In this document: piece after piece, positions 45,723-54,699 of the stretch
Layout: every line of letters begins with the position of its first letter
How positions within the stretch are numbered: position 1 is the stretch's first letter
NCBI GenBank assembly: GCA_963793625.1
Contig: CAWCAT010000004.1
Location: 310,001 to 374,000, forward strand
Origin: G963668605 sp963793625
GTDB taxonomy: Bacteria; Acidobacteriota; Terriglobia; Bryobacterales; Bryobacteraceae
Direction: 5' to 3'
DNA length: 64,000 bases
Made by a program: the position numbers and the translations under genes
Notes under the pieces: generated by a model
Told to the model about the DNA's origin: nothing
Database searches by the model: none
What the model saw: only the letters and a program-made list of their open reading frames with translations

Positions 45723-47912
45723 ATGCCAAGTACCGCTGAAAGCCCCAAAACCAAGTCGTTGCAGACTCTACCCGGAGATGACGTGCGCCAGATCATGTGG
45801 CGCTTCGCCGACCGCTTCGATCTGCAAATGGTCGTGCAATCCACACGCGCGGTCGCCAGGGGCCCTGTAGCCCATCTCGTCGCGAACGGTGCCCGCAACA
45901 CCCACGAATGGACCGCGGAAAAGAACGAACTCCTGACCGCCTACGATAACGCCGGAATTACGACCGTGTTCATGGAACCGAGTCAGGGCGGTTTTATCGA
46001 AGGGCCCAAGAACTTTGTCCTCGGCATGGTAGCTTTCGAACTGGCCTGGGTCGATGCCGGTGCAGCCACCTGCAGTTTAGCCGGCTGCCTGGCGCTCGCG
46101 CCGATTCACGAGCGCGGGACCGATGAACAGCGCGACCGTTACATGAGCCTGTGCGTGCCTCCACAGCCCGGCGAGAACCGCAGGCACCTGCGCGGCGCAT
46201 TTGCGCTGACGGAGCCTATTCCTTATGTGGGTGTTGAAACCGGCCTGCTGAACGGAAAGGTTCGCGTAATCGATTGGCCAGAGGGTGGCGAACCGATGCT
46301 CCAGGTGGATAAGCGCGGGCGCTTCATCACCAACATGGGTTTCGCGAATTTCGTAACAGCCGCCGTCGATACCGCCGACCCGCGCATCAAGGGCAGTTGC
46401 ATGGTGATCCTGGAAGAGACGGATCCCGGCCTGTTCGATCGCGGCTCAGCCACGAAAAAGATGGTGCACCAGCTTTCCTCCACCACGGACCCGGTGCTCA
46501 GCATGCAGGTTCCGGCCAGCCGCATCATCGGCGGCTACACGGTGAAGGACGGCGTAATCATTCCGAATTACAGCCACGGCGAGGTGATCGAGGCTGTTTT
46601 CAAACGCACCCGCGTCACCGTCGGCTTGATGACTTCCGCCAAACTGCTTTCTGCCGTTGAACCGGTTCTGCGCTATCAGCGTGGGCGGTTTCGCGGTGGT
46701 GAAGCAGTAGCACCGGGTTCGCCGCGTTACGAACTCGGCTTGCAACAACGTGAAGACGCTTTGCATCGCCTGGTAGATGTATGGGCAACCGGTGAGGCGA
46801 GCGCTTCTCTCGGATTTGCGGCAGCGCGTATTTTCGACGAACTCGATCCGCTGGAGCGTCAGAAGGACGCCATCTTTGCGGAACAGGGCATCGGCAGCGG
46901 CAGCGCACAATTCAAGGCACTGCGGCGCTATCAAAAAGAGGCGCTCGACGCACTGCGCGATGACTCGACACCCGCGAATCCTATCCTGCAGTATTTGATT
47001 GTGGATGCGGTGGCCGGCGTACTTTGCCCGGCCTGCAAGCTCTGGAATACGGGGCACGGCGCGAACATGATGCGCGAGGCCGTCAGCCTGATGGGCGGCT
47101 ACGGCATCACTGAGGATTGCCCCGGCTTCCTCGGACAGAAGTGGATGGACGCGCAACTCGAGGCGACATACGAAGGTCCCGAAGCCGTGCAACGCCGCCA
47201 ACTCAGCGTGACCATGGCCAACGAGTTGTTCCTCACGCAATTCCATCGCTGGATTGCGGAAATGCGGGATATCGCCAATACGCACCCCGGCACCGGAGCC
47301 TGCGCGCTCGCGACCGGAATGCAGTTGTGGCTGTGGACGCTCAATCATCTGCAGAAGGCAACGGATGCGGATGGCGCGAAGCTCTTCCAAAACTCGCGCC
47401 AGGGCGTAACGTTCCCGCTCGCGGACGCGCTCTGCTGGCTGCTCGCAGCTCGCTATCAAATTCTCGACGTGCTCGAACTGGAACAAAAGGGACCGGAAAA
47501 CGCTACACTCACCGAGGCAATTCCGGGACTGGTTCGTTTCTTCAGCAATCTTTGCCACGTACAAGTGGCACAGGCCGTCGGAGAATCCGCTCGCGTCTGT
47601 GCGGAACTGGTTTATGGCTACAACCGGCACCCGGCCTGGGACGAAGAGGGCTACAAGAAGTGCTACACCTCCGACGACCTGATGGTGCTGGAAGGAATTA
47701 TGCCCGGCATCTCCTGCTGCGCTGGTGATGTGGTTAGCGCGGATGGCTCGCACCCCGTGAAGGCAGGTCCGTGTGCACGCTCGGCTGGGCTGGAGCAATT
47801 CAGTAAGCTGCGCAGCAAGCTGGACACCTGCCTGACTGGATCGCGTGTCGCTAAAGACCGTGCTGCCGCGGCGCTGACCGAAGTAATGATTCCCGAAGCA
47901 CTGGATTACTAG
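45723..47912 (+). CDS. Large acyl-CoA dehydrogenase-like protein
   Basis: The product from ATG 45723 (MPSTAESPKT) is 729 residues, nearly twice a standard acyl-CoA dehydrogenase. The first half has LPGDDVRQIMWRFADRFDLQ, GFIEGPKNFVLGMVAFELAW, AFALTEPIPYVG and FITNMGFANFVTAAVDTADP. The middle has VPASRIIGGYTVKDGVIIPN, and a second region carries EAVSLMGGYGITEDCPGFLG and AQLEATYEGPEAVQRRQLSV, which resembles the C-terminal flavin site. The extra C-terminal part is helical with several cysteines (KKCYTSDDLMVLEGIMPGIS). It is followed 6 bases later by an ETF:quinone oxidoreductase-like gene. The substrate is unknown; fatty or aromatic acyl-CoA is possible. Confidence 0.75.
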   Translation: MPSTAESPKTKSLQTLPGDDVRQIMWRFADRFDLQMVVQSTRAVARGPVAHLVANGARNTHEWTAEKNELLTAYDNAGITTVFMEPSQGGFIEGPKNFVLGMVAFELAWVDAGAATCSLAGCLALAPIHERGTDEQRDRYMSLCVPPQPGENRRHLRGAFALTEPIPYVGVETGLLNGKVRVIDWPEGGEPMLQVDKRGRFITNMGFANFVTAAVDTADPRIKGSCMVILEETDPGLFDRGSATKKMVHQLSSTTDPVLSMQVPASRIIGGYTVKDGVIIPNYSHGEVIEAVFKRTRVTVGLMTSAKLLSAVEPVLRYQRGRFRGGEAVAPGSPRYELGLQQREDALHRLVDVWATGEASASLGFAAARIFDELDPLERQKDAIFAEQGIGSGSAQFKALRRYQKEALDALRDDSTPANPILQYLIVDAVAGVLCPACKLWNTGHGANMMREAVSLMGGYGITEDCPGFLGQKWMDAQLEATYEGPEAVQRRQLSVTMANELFLTQFHRWIAEMRDIANTHPGTGACALATGMQLWLWTLNHLQKATDADGAKLFQNSRQGVTFPLADALCWLLAARYQILDVLELEQKGPENATLTEAIPGLVRFFSNLCHVQVAQAVGESARVCAELVYGYNRHPAWDEEGYKKCYTSDDLMVLEGIMPGISCCAGDVVSADGSHPVKAGPCARSAGLEQFSKLRSKLDTCLTGSRVAKDRAAAALTEVMIPEALDY

Positions 47913-47918
47913 GGCACT

Positions 47919-49772
47919 ATGTCAGACCAGGACATTCCACGCGACAGCATGGAAGTGGACATTGTATGCGTGGGCTTCGGGCCCGCGGCGGGCGGCTTTC
48001 TCACGACGCTCGCGCGCGGCCTGACAAACCCTGACGGCACACCCGCAGTCGAAAGCACAGCCATGCCCGGCATGCCTCCGCAGGTAATCTGCTACGAGCG
48101 TGCCGACGGCATCGGTTTCGGTGTCTCTGGCATCGTGACCCGCGCCAGAAGTATCCGCGCCACGTTTCCGGACCTGGACCCAGCCCAGATCCCGATGGCA
48201 CATCCGGTCAAGCATGAGAAAGTGCTCTATTTGCTGGATCCGATCGGGGCCAGCAATCGCTCGCGCACCGTGCGCATGGCGGACGCAGCAATGCGCGGCC
48301 TGAGATTCGCGCTGCCGCTAAAAGACGATGCAATCGAACTGCCCTATATTCCGCCGTTCCTCTGCAAGGATGGCGGATTGCTGCTCTCGATCGGCCAGTT
48401 CAATCAGTGGGTAGGCGAGCAACTGATGGCCGAGGGTGCAGTGCAGATCTGGCCCGGAACGCCGGTATCCAAGGCGTTGATTGAAGAGGACCGCGTGACC
48501 GGCGTGCAGCTGCTGGATCAGGGTGTCGATAAGCAGGGCAATCCCGAACCGGGTTTCATGCCCGGCATGAACATCAAAGCCGCGCTGACCGTGATCGCGG
48601 ATGGTCCTGTGGGCGCTGTGGGTCGTCAGGTGGATGATCACTTCGGCTTGCCGCCCGGTCATGAACAAAAGGACTGGGCAGTCGGCATGAAGATGGTGGT
48701 GCAACTGCCGGATGACTGCGAACTCGAAGCCGGCATGGTGTTGCACACGTTCGGTTATCCCGAACCGGAAATCTTTGGCTTCCTTTACGTGTATCCGGAC
48801 CGCACGGCGGCGGTCGGCATTTTTGTGCCGTCGTCATTTCAGAACCCGGTGCGCACGTCTTACCGCTATCTGCAGCACTACATCATGCACCCGTATTTGT
48901 GGCGCTATCTTGAGGGCAGCACCTTGCTCTCATGGGGCGCCAAGAGCCTGCAGGAATCCGGTAAACATGGCGAGCCGTTTCTGGCGGGCGATGGATACGC
49001 GCGCATTGGCGAAGGCTCCGGCAGCACCAACGTGTTGACTGGCTCGGGCGTCGATGAAGCGTGGGCCACCGGCACGCAACTTGCCGAGGGCGTCCTCGAA
49101 CTACTCAAGCAGGGTAAACCCTTTACACAGGAAAACCTGGAAGCGAGCTACGTGAAACGGCGGCGCGCCAGTTGGGTAGAAACCGAAGGCCTCGTTGCTG
49201 AGAAGGCGCGCGATGGATTCCATCACAGCGTCATTACCGGACTGATCGGCATGGGGCTGACCGGCCTCACTAACGGGCGCATCTCGATTCCCGGCAAAGC
49301 AAAGCCGCTCTGCGAAGTCCCGAATATCTACGACTTCTTCGAGGGGCGCATCCCCGAAACAGAAGTCGCGCACCTGAGGCGCGAGTGCGAAGAAAAGGGA
49401 CTCTCGCTGCACGATGCGTTGATGGATCGTTGCGGCTGGCCTCAGATTCCTTACGATGGCAAGCTGCTGATTTCGCATCAGGACGCGTTGCTGCTCGGCG
49501 GCAAGGTGCAGGCCCCGGCAGGCTACGCCGATCACGTCGTTTTCCTTTATCCAACGCTCTGCGAAACGTGCGGCACGCAGGTATGTGTTGAGGTCTGTTC
49601 GGGCCAGGCAATCACGCCCGGTACCGACGGCGTTCCCGCGTTCGATCGTGAAAAGTGCATCCACTGCGGAGCGTGCGTCTGGAACTGCACGCAGCCGCTA
49701 GAAGACAATCCGGACAAATCGAACCTCGTATTTAAAGCGGGTCCGGGCGGATTACACTCGGCGCAGAACTAA
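47919..49772 (+). CDS. ETF:quinone oxidoreductase-like flavoprotein with 4Fe-4S end
   Basis: This 617-residue protein opens with an FAD-binding motif (VDIVCVGFGPAAGGFLTTLA). It has the quinone- and ETF-facing region of ETF-QO (GAVGRQVDDHFGLP, GMKMVVQLPDDC, LAGDGYARIGEGSGSTNVLT). The C-terminus carries LCETCGTQVCVEVCSG and CIHCGACVWNCTQPLED, enough cysteines for one 4Fe-4S cluster. ETF-QO normally takes electrons from ETF and passes them to quinone. No etfA or etfB lies nearby, and the direct neighbour is an acyl-CoA dehydrogenase-like protein, so a direct partnership is possible. Confidence 0.82.
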   Translation: MSDQDIPRDSMEVDIVCVGFGPAAGGFLTTLARGLTNPDGTPAVESTAMPGMPPQVICYERADGIGFGVSGIVTRARSIRATFPDLDPAQIPMAHPVKHEKVLYLLDPIGASNRSRTVRMADAAMRGLRFALPLKDDAIELPYIPPFLCKDGGLLLSIGQFNQWVGEQLMAEGAVQIWPGTPVSKALIEEDRVTGVQLLDQGVDKQGNPEPGFMPGMNIKAALTVIADGPVGAVGRQVDDHFGLPPGHEQKDWAVGMKMVVQLPDDCELEAGMVLHTFGYPEPEIFGFLYVYPDRTAAVGIFVPSSFQNPVRTSYRYLQHYIMHPYLWRYLEGSTLLSWGAKSLQESGKHGEPFLAGDGYARIGEGSGSTNVLTGSGVDEAWATGTQLAEGVLELLKQGKPFTQENLEASYVKRRRASWVETEGLVAEKARDGFHHSVITGLIGMGLTGLTNGRISIPGKAKPLCEVPNIYDFFEGRIPETEVAHLRRECEEKGLSLHDALMDRCGWPQIPYDGKLLISHQDALLLGGKVQAPAGYADHVVFLYPTLCETCGTQVCVEVCSGQAITPGTDGVPAFDREKCIHCGACVWNCTQPLEDNPDKSNLVFKAGPGGLHSAQN

Positions 49773-49796
49773 CCCAAGACATACAATACAGAGAGG

Positions 49797-52544
49797 ATGC
49801 GATTCCTACTCTCTTTCCTCCTATTCACCGCTTTGAGTCCCGCGCAGGTAGTGATCAGCCAGATCTACGGCGGCGGCGGTAACAGCGGCGCCACGCTCAG
49901 AAACGATTTTGTCGAACTGTTCAATCGCGGCGCCGCGACGGTGAGCGTGGAAGGCTGGAGTGTGCAGTATGCTTCGGCAACCATCACTACCTGGCAGGTG
50001 ACTACATTGAAGGGCACGATTGCGCCTGGCGGGTATCTCCTGGTGCAGGAAGCTGCAGGCGCAGCCGGGACTGTTTCCTTACCCACCCCGGACGTCGCCG
50101 GTACGATCGCGATGGGCGCGGGCGGGGGTAATATCGCACTGGTCAACAGTTCGACTCCCCTCACTGGACCGACACCCACGGGCGCGATCGAGGTGATCGC
50201 ATACAGCGGACTTGCCAACACGACAGCTTACTTGCGGCAGTCGGGAGGATGCAAGGACGGGTTCTCAGTTGCCACTCCGGCCCCACGCAATTCCGCCTCG
50301 GCCGCGAATGACTGCACGGCGCAGTTACCGTTTACCCCCATTTCGATCCACGCTGTTCAGGGCTCTGGCCACACATCAGAATTCAACGGAAGGAACGTCG
50401 TCGTCACAGGCATCGTCACCGCGCGCCGCAGCAACGCATTCTGGATTCAGGTTCCGGAAAAAGAATACGACAACGATCCGAACACATCAGAAGGCATCTA
50501 CGTTTTCACTCAGACCACGCCTCCCGTGGAGGCAGCCGTCGGCAACCTGGTGCGTGTGACTGGTATGGTTTCCGAATATGCGCCCGCAACAGATCCAACG
50601 AGCCCGACATTGACTGAACTCATTGCTCCGCAAGTGGAACTCGTGCTGGCCAATCAGCCTCTGCCCGCACCAGTGCTGTTGACGCGCAATGGACCCCGCG
50701 AAGCTCTTGAAGGCATGCGCGTGCACGTGCCGACGCTGATCGCAGTGTCGCCGACTGGAGGTACATTCAACGAAGCCACGGGCACATCGACATCCAACGG
50801 CGTGTTTTACGGCGTGCTCCCGGGCACACCGCGTCCAGTGCGTGAACCCGGTTTGCCGCAGGCGGAACCGACAATCCCGAACGCACCGATCTTCGACGGA
50901 AACCCCGAGAGAATACGCGTTGACAGCCGTGGGCAAACTGGCGTTCAGCCGCTGGAAGTCACAACCAACACCATTGTCCCGTACCTGGTAGGCCCGCTCG
51001 ATTACGCCTTCCGCACTTACACGATCGTGCCTGACGCAAGCGACAGGCCGATTGCGGCGGACTTAATCGGGATCGTTCCTATTCAAAAAGCGGGTGCCAA
51101 CGAATTCACCATCGCGTCGTTCAACATGCAGCGACTGGTGGGGACCGGCGCGACCGAAGCGCGTCTCACCAAAATCGCACTGGCGATCCGCACCGTACTC
51201 AACACGCCGGATATTCTGGCAGTGGCAGAGGTGGGCGACTTGAAGACCCTCGAAGCGCTCGCTACACGCCTGGGCTACAAAGCCTATCTGGAAGAAGGCA
51301 ACGACATCGGCGGCATCGATGTTGGCTTTCTGGTGAACGAAGCACGTGTCAAGGTTGTTGGCGTTACGCAGCAGGGCAAGGCGACAACATACACCAATCC
51401 CAACACGAACGCCCAGGACACGCTGTTTGACCGTCCGCCGCTGTTCCTGGACGCGACTGTGAACAACTATCCAGTAACGGTTGTTGCAAATCACCTGTTA
51501 TCGCTGCTGTCACAGGCTGACGCGCGCGTGCAGGCCAAACGCAAAGCGCAGGCTGAGTATCTGGCTAACGTGCTCGCGACCAGACGCAGCTCGAACGTGA
51601 TCCTGGTCGGAGACTTCAATGCGTTTCCCTTCAACGACGGCTACGTGGATGTGATGGGCATTATCAAAGGCACTCCACAGCTGGGCTGGGTTCTCGCTGA
51701 AACGCTCGCACCGGAGCAGGGTTACTCCTATGTCTTCGACGGCAACGCGCAAACACTTGATCACATCGTGGTGAATGCAAATGCGCGCTCGCGCTGGAAG
51801 AAATTCCTGTATGCACACATCAACGCCGACTACCCCGAATCGTTCCGTAATGACCCGACACGCCCGGAGCGCAGTTCAGACCACGATGTCCCGGTCGCGT
51901 ATTTCTCGACCGACCCGATCGACCTCGCGCCTGCCTCAGTCACCAACGCAGCAACATTTTTCACCGGTCCTGTCGCGCCGGGCGAAATCGTGACTGTGTT
52001 CGGTTCGGGCTTCAGCAGCACGACTCGCGTCACATTCGACGGCAGAGCCGCTGATGTTTTTGGCTTGTCTTCCACGCAGTTCCGCACGACCGTGCCGTAC
52101 TCGCTGTTATCCACCGGGACCACGGACATGCGTGTGCAGTACGATTCAGGAAAATCTGCGACAGCGACGCTTGACCTGATTCCGTACAATCCGGGTATTT
52201 TCTCGATGAGAGGCACGGGCACTGGACCGGGAGCTATTCTGAATCAGGACTACAGTTTAAACGATGCAACCAAGCCTGCGGCCAAGGGAAGCGTCGTTAT
52301 GATTTTTGCTACGGGCGATGGCATACAGTCAAAGCTCGCTGGACCAGCGCAGCAGGCGTCCGTGACTATCGGCGCCCTCGAGGCAGAAGTACTGTATGCC
52401 GGACCTGCTCCGGGGTTGGTTACTGGGGCAGTGCAAGTCAACGCGAGGGTGCCGGATTCCGTCCAGGCCGGCAACACAGTTCCAGTTGTCATCACGTTCG
52501 GTCGTAACAGTAGTGCGCGGGGCGTTACAATGTCTATTCGGTAA
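49797..52544 (+). CDS. Secreted endonuclease/exonuclease/phosphatase-family protein with lamin-tail and Solibacter-type C-terminal domains
   Basis: This 915-residue protein has a signal peptide (RFLLSFLLFTALSPA). A lamin-tail-like domain follows (QIYGGGGNSGATLRNDFVEL, GGYLLVQEAAGAAG), then an OB-fold-like stretch (RNVVVTGIVTARRSNAFWIQ). The EEP nuclease core comprises TIASFNMQRLVG, ILAVAEVGDLKTLEALATR, NVILVGDFNAFPFNDGYVD, LDHIVVNA and SDHDVPVAYF. The last 200 residues are the Solibacter-type uncharacterised domain (SVTNAATFFTGPVAPGEIVT, VFGSGFSSTTRVTFDGRAAD, ATGDGIQS). It is an extracellular nuclease or phosphatase scavenging phosphate from nucleic acids, by family. Confidence 0.88.
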   Translation: MRFLLSFLLFTALSPAQVVISQIYGGGGNSGATLRNDFVELFNRGAATVSVEGWSVQYASATITTWQVTTLKGTIAPGGYLLVQEAAGAAGTVSLPTPDVAGTIAMGAGGGNIALVNSSTPLTGPTPTGAIEVIAYSGLANTTAYLRQSGGCKDGFSVATPAPRNSASAANDCTAQLPFTPISIHAVQGSGHTSEFNGRNVVVTGIVTARRSNAFWIQVPEKEYDNDPNTSEGIYVFTQTTPPVEAAVGNLVRVTGMVSEYAPATDPTSPTLTELIAPQVELVLANQPLPAPVLLTRNGPREALEGMRVHVPTLIAVSPTGGTFNEATGTSTSNGVFYGVLPGTPRPVREPGLPQAEPTIPNAPIFDGNPERIRVDSRGQTGVQPLEVTTNTIVPYLVGPLDYAFRTYTIVPDASDRPIAADLIGIVPIQKAGANEFTIASFNMQRLVGTGATEARLTKIALAIRTVLNTPDILAVAEVGDLKTLEALATRLGYKAYLEEGNDIGGIDVGFLVNEARVKVVGVTQQGKATTYTNPNTNAQDTLFDRPPLFLDATVNNYPVTVVANHLLSLLSQADARVQAKRKAQAEYLANVLATRRSSNVILVGDFNAFPFNDGYVDVMGIIKGTPQLGWVLAETLAPEQGYSYVFDGNAQTLDHIVVNANARSRWKKFLYAHINADYPESFRNDPTRPERSSDHDVPVAYFSTDPIDLAPASVTNAATFFTGPVAPGEIVTVFGSGFSSTTRVTFDGRAADVFGLSSTQFRTTVPYSLLSTGTTDMRVQYDSGKSATATLDLIPYNPGIFSMRGTGTGPGAILNQDYSLNDATKPAAKGSVVMIFATGDGIQSKLAGPAQQASVTIGALEAEVLYAGPAPGLVTGAVQVNARVPDSVQAGNTVPVVITFGRNSSARGVTMSIR

Positions 52545-52548
52545 TTCC

Positions 52549-53715
52549 ATGCAGAATCCATCACGACGAAGTTTCCTGGGTGGCGCCCTTGCAGCCGCTG
52601 CAGCATCGGCCGCCGCCAACCCGGCGATCACGAAGGTAGAGATCTTCTCCGCCCCTTACCCTATAGCCGCGCACTTCAAGTTCTTCAAGAACCCGTGGCG
52701 CGATTCCGTGCTCGTGAAGATCACGGCAGAAGGCGGCGCATTCGGCTGGGGACAGAGCGTTCCCGTTCCTTCATGGAGCTATGAGACGCAGGAATCCGTC
52801 ACTAGTGCGCTGGACAAGTACCTGGGCCCTGCACTGATCGGCCTCGATCCGTTCGATATTGCTGGTGCGCACGCCGCGATGAACAAGGCGATCGCGGCAT
52901 CGTTCTCCACCGGCATGCCGATTGCGAAGGCCGGCATCGATCTCGCGCTGCACGATCTCACCGGAAAGCTGCGTGGTCAAAGTCTGGCCGAGCGTTGGGG
53001 ACGCAGTACTCCGAAGACGTTGACGCTAAGTTGGACGCTCAATCCCGTGACGCTGGACGAGACCGAAAAGCTCATTGCCGCGGGTCGCGAGCGCGGCTAC
53101 AAGAATTTCAATGTGAAGGTCTCTCCGGATGTAAAATTCGATCTCGCGATGTGCAAGATCGTGCGCAAACTCGCTCCGGACTGTTTTCTCTGGGCCGACG
53201 CGAACGGTGGCTATGATCTCGCGACAGCGCTCTATGTCGCCCCAAAACTCGCCGACATCGGAGTCAACGTATTCGAGCAGCCGATCGCACCCAATCGACT
53301 CACTGGCTTACGTGAATTGAAAAGACAGGGAGCGCTGCCGATTCTGCTCGATGAAGGCGTAGTGTCGTCGGTGGAGTTGGTTGAATACATCAAACTTGGC
53401 ATCCTCGATGGCGTGGCAATGAAACCGGCGCGCACCGCAGGGCTGTACGACGCCAAAAAGCAAATCGAAATCGTGCAACAGGCGGGCATGTTGTTCCTGG
53501 GCAGCGGTCTGACAGATCCCGACGTCTCGCTAGCCGCCGCGATACAGTTGTACGGCGCGTACGGGCTCAAGTATCCGGCAGCTTTGAATGGTCCGCAATT
53601 TCTGAACGGCAGCTATTTGAAGAAGCCACTCGTTGTAAAGAACGGGGAAATCGAAATCCCGTCCGGGCCCGGTCTCGGTATCGAAATCGACGAAGCAAAG
53701 GTCCGCAAAGCATGA
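52549..53715 (+). CDS. Tat-exported enolase-superfamily (mandelate racemase-like) protein
   Basis: ATG 52549 opens a 388-residue protein with a Tat signal (SRRSFLGGALAAAAASAAAN). The enolase N-terminal capping domain and TIM-barrel follow. NFNVKVSPDVKFDLAMCKIV carries a KVS motif where many members have KxK. WADANGGYDLATALYVAPKL carries the first metal Asp, FEQPIAPN the second acidic residue, and ILLDEGVVSS the third. It is likely a dehydratase or epimerase for acid sugars. Export of this fold is unusual outside acidobacteria and planctomycetes. It is 5 bases after the nuclease gene and overlaps the next start by 4 bases. Confidence 0.85.
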   Translation: MQNPSRRSFLGGALAAAAASAAANPAITKVEIFSAPYPIAAHFKFFKNPWRDSVLVKITAEGGAFGWGQSVPVPSWSYETQESVTSALDKYLGPALIGLDPFDIAGAHAAMNKAIAASFSTGMPIAKAGIDLALHDLTGKLRGQSLAERWGRSTPKTLTLSWTLNPVTLDETEKLIAAGRERGYKNFNVKVSPDVKFDLAMCKIVRKLAPDCFLWADANGGYDLATALYVAPKLADIGVNVFEQPIAPNRLTGLRELKRQGALPILLDEGVVSSVELVEYIKLGILDGVAMKPARTAGLYDAKKQIEIVQQAGMLFLGSGLTDPDVSLAAAIQLYGAYGLKYPAALNGPQFLNGSYLKKPLVVKNGEIEIPSGPGLGIEIDEAKVRKA

Positions 53716-54568
53716 AGCTGACAATGGCAGTCGCGTTTCTGACAGCGCTCTCGCTGCAGGCCAAGAGCCCGTTTGAACTGAAGGAAAGTAGCACGACCGC
53801 AGTCGAGTTGCTGGAAAACGGCAAGCCGGTCTTCGCCTACAACTACGGCATGACGCTCGCTAATGGTGCACCCGAAAACAAGCGGCGCTCGAGTTACGTG
53901 CATCCTGTCTATGCACCAAACGGCGCAATCGTCACGGATGACTTCCCGAAAGACCACTGGCATCATCGCGGCATTTTCTGGTCCTGGCCCATCGTGCGCG
54001 TGGACGGCAAGCAGTATGACCACTGGATGAAGATGGAAGCCAGAACGCGTTTCGAGCGCTGGATTGAAAAAAGACGACGGATAAGAGTGCGATCATCGCT
54101 GCCGAAAACGGCTGGTATATCGAAGATCGCAAGATCATGAAAGAGACGGTACGCATCACGGCTCATCCTACAAAAGGCAATAGTCGTGAACTGGATTTCG
54201 AGCTCACGTTTGAAGCAGTCGGCGCTCCGCTGGAACTGTCCGGCGCACCTGATGCGGGTAAGGGCTACGGCGGATTCTCAGTACGCTTTGCGCCGCGCGA
54301 AAAGACTGTCCTGACAACCGACGCGGGCATCGAACCGAAAGACACGGATATGATTCCGCATCCCTGGGCGCAGCTCGAAGCCGTGTATGGCGGCAAGAAA
54401 GCGGCGCTGCGCATCGACGTGGATCCAAAGAATCCGGGCGCGCCCAACGGCTGGTGTCTACGCAACTACGGATTTCTTGGTGTTAACTTCCCTGGCAGGC
54501 AGGCTGTCCAGCTTGTTCCGGGGCGTCCAATTTCCATGAAGTATCGCGTCACTGTCACCGGAAAATGA
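53712..54568 (+). CDS. Exported DUF6807 (PmoA-like) protein, one frame break
   Basis: From ATG 53712 the first 120 residues have a signal peptide (LTMAVAFLTALSLQAK) and the DUF6807-type sequence YNYGMTLANGAPENKRRSSY, VHPVYAPNGAIVTDDFPKDH and WHHRGIFWSWPIVRVDGKQY. A one-base shift near 54070-54130 joins the second half (ETVRITAHPTKGNSRELDFE, GGFSVRFAPREKTVLTTDAG, GWCLRNYGFLGVNFPG). Members occur beside sugar oxidoreductases and sulfatases but lack an assigned activity. The reconstructed length of about 285 residues is normal. It is coupled to the enolase-superfamily gene. Confidence 0.78.
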
Positions 54569-54699
54569 TCTCGATTTCGGCGTAATAGGACGCACGTTTT
54601 GTCGATAACTGTCGATGAGTGTACATGATGGCCGTCGCTGCCACAGATTCCTGACCTTCTGGTCTTTTCACAACATCGATACGCTCCGCCGTGACAGGC

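Noticed and set aside
46446..47798. Long minus-strand open frame of about 450 codons inside the acyl-CoA dehydrogenase-like gene
   Set aside because: It is antisense to a clearly conserved protein, has no recognisable motif and reflects high-GC codon bias.
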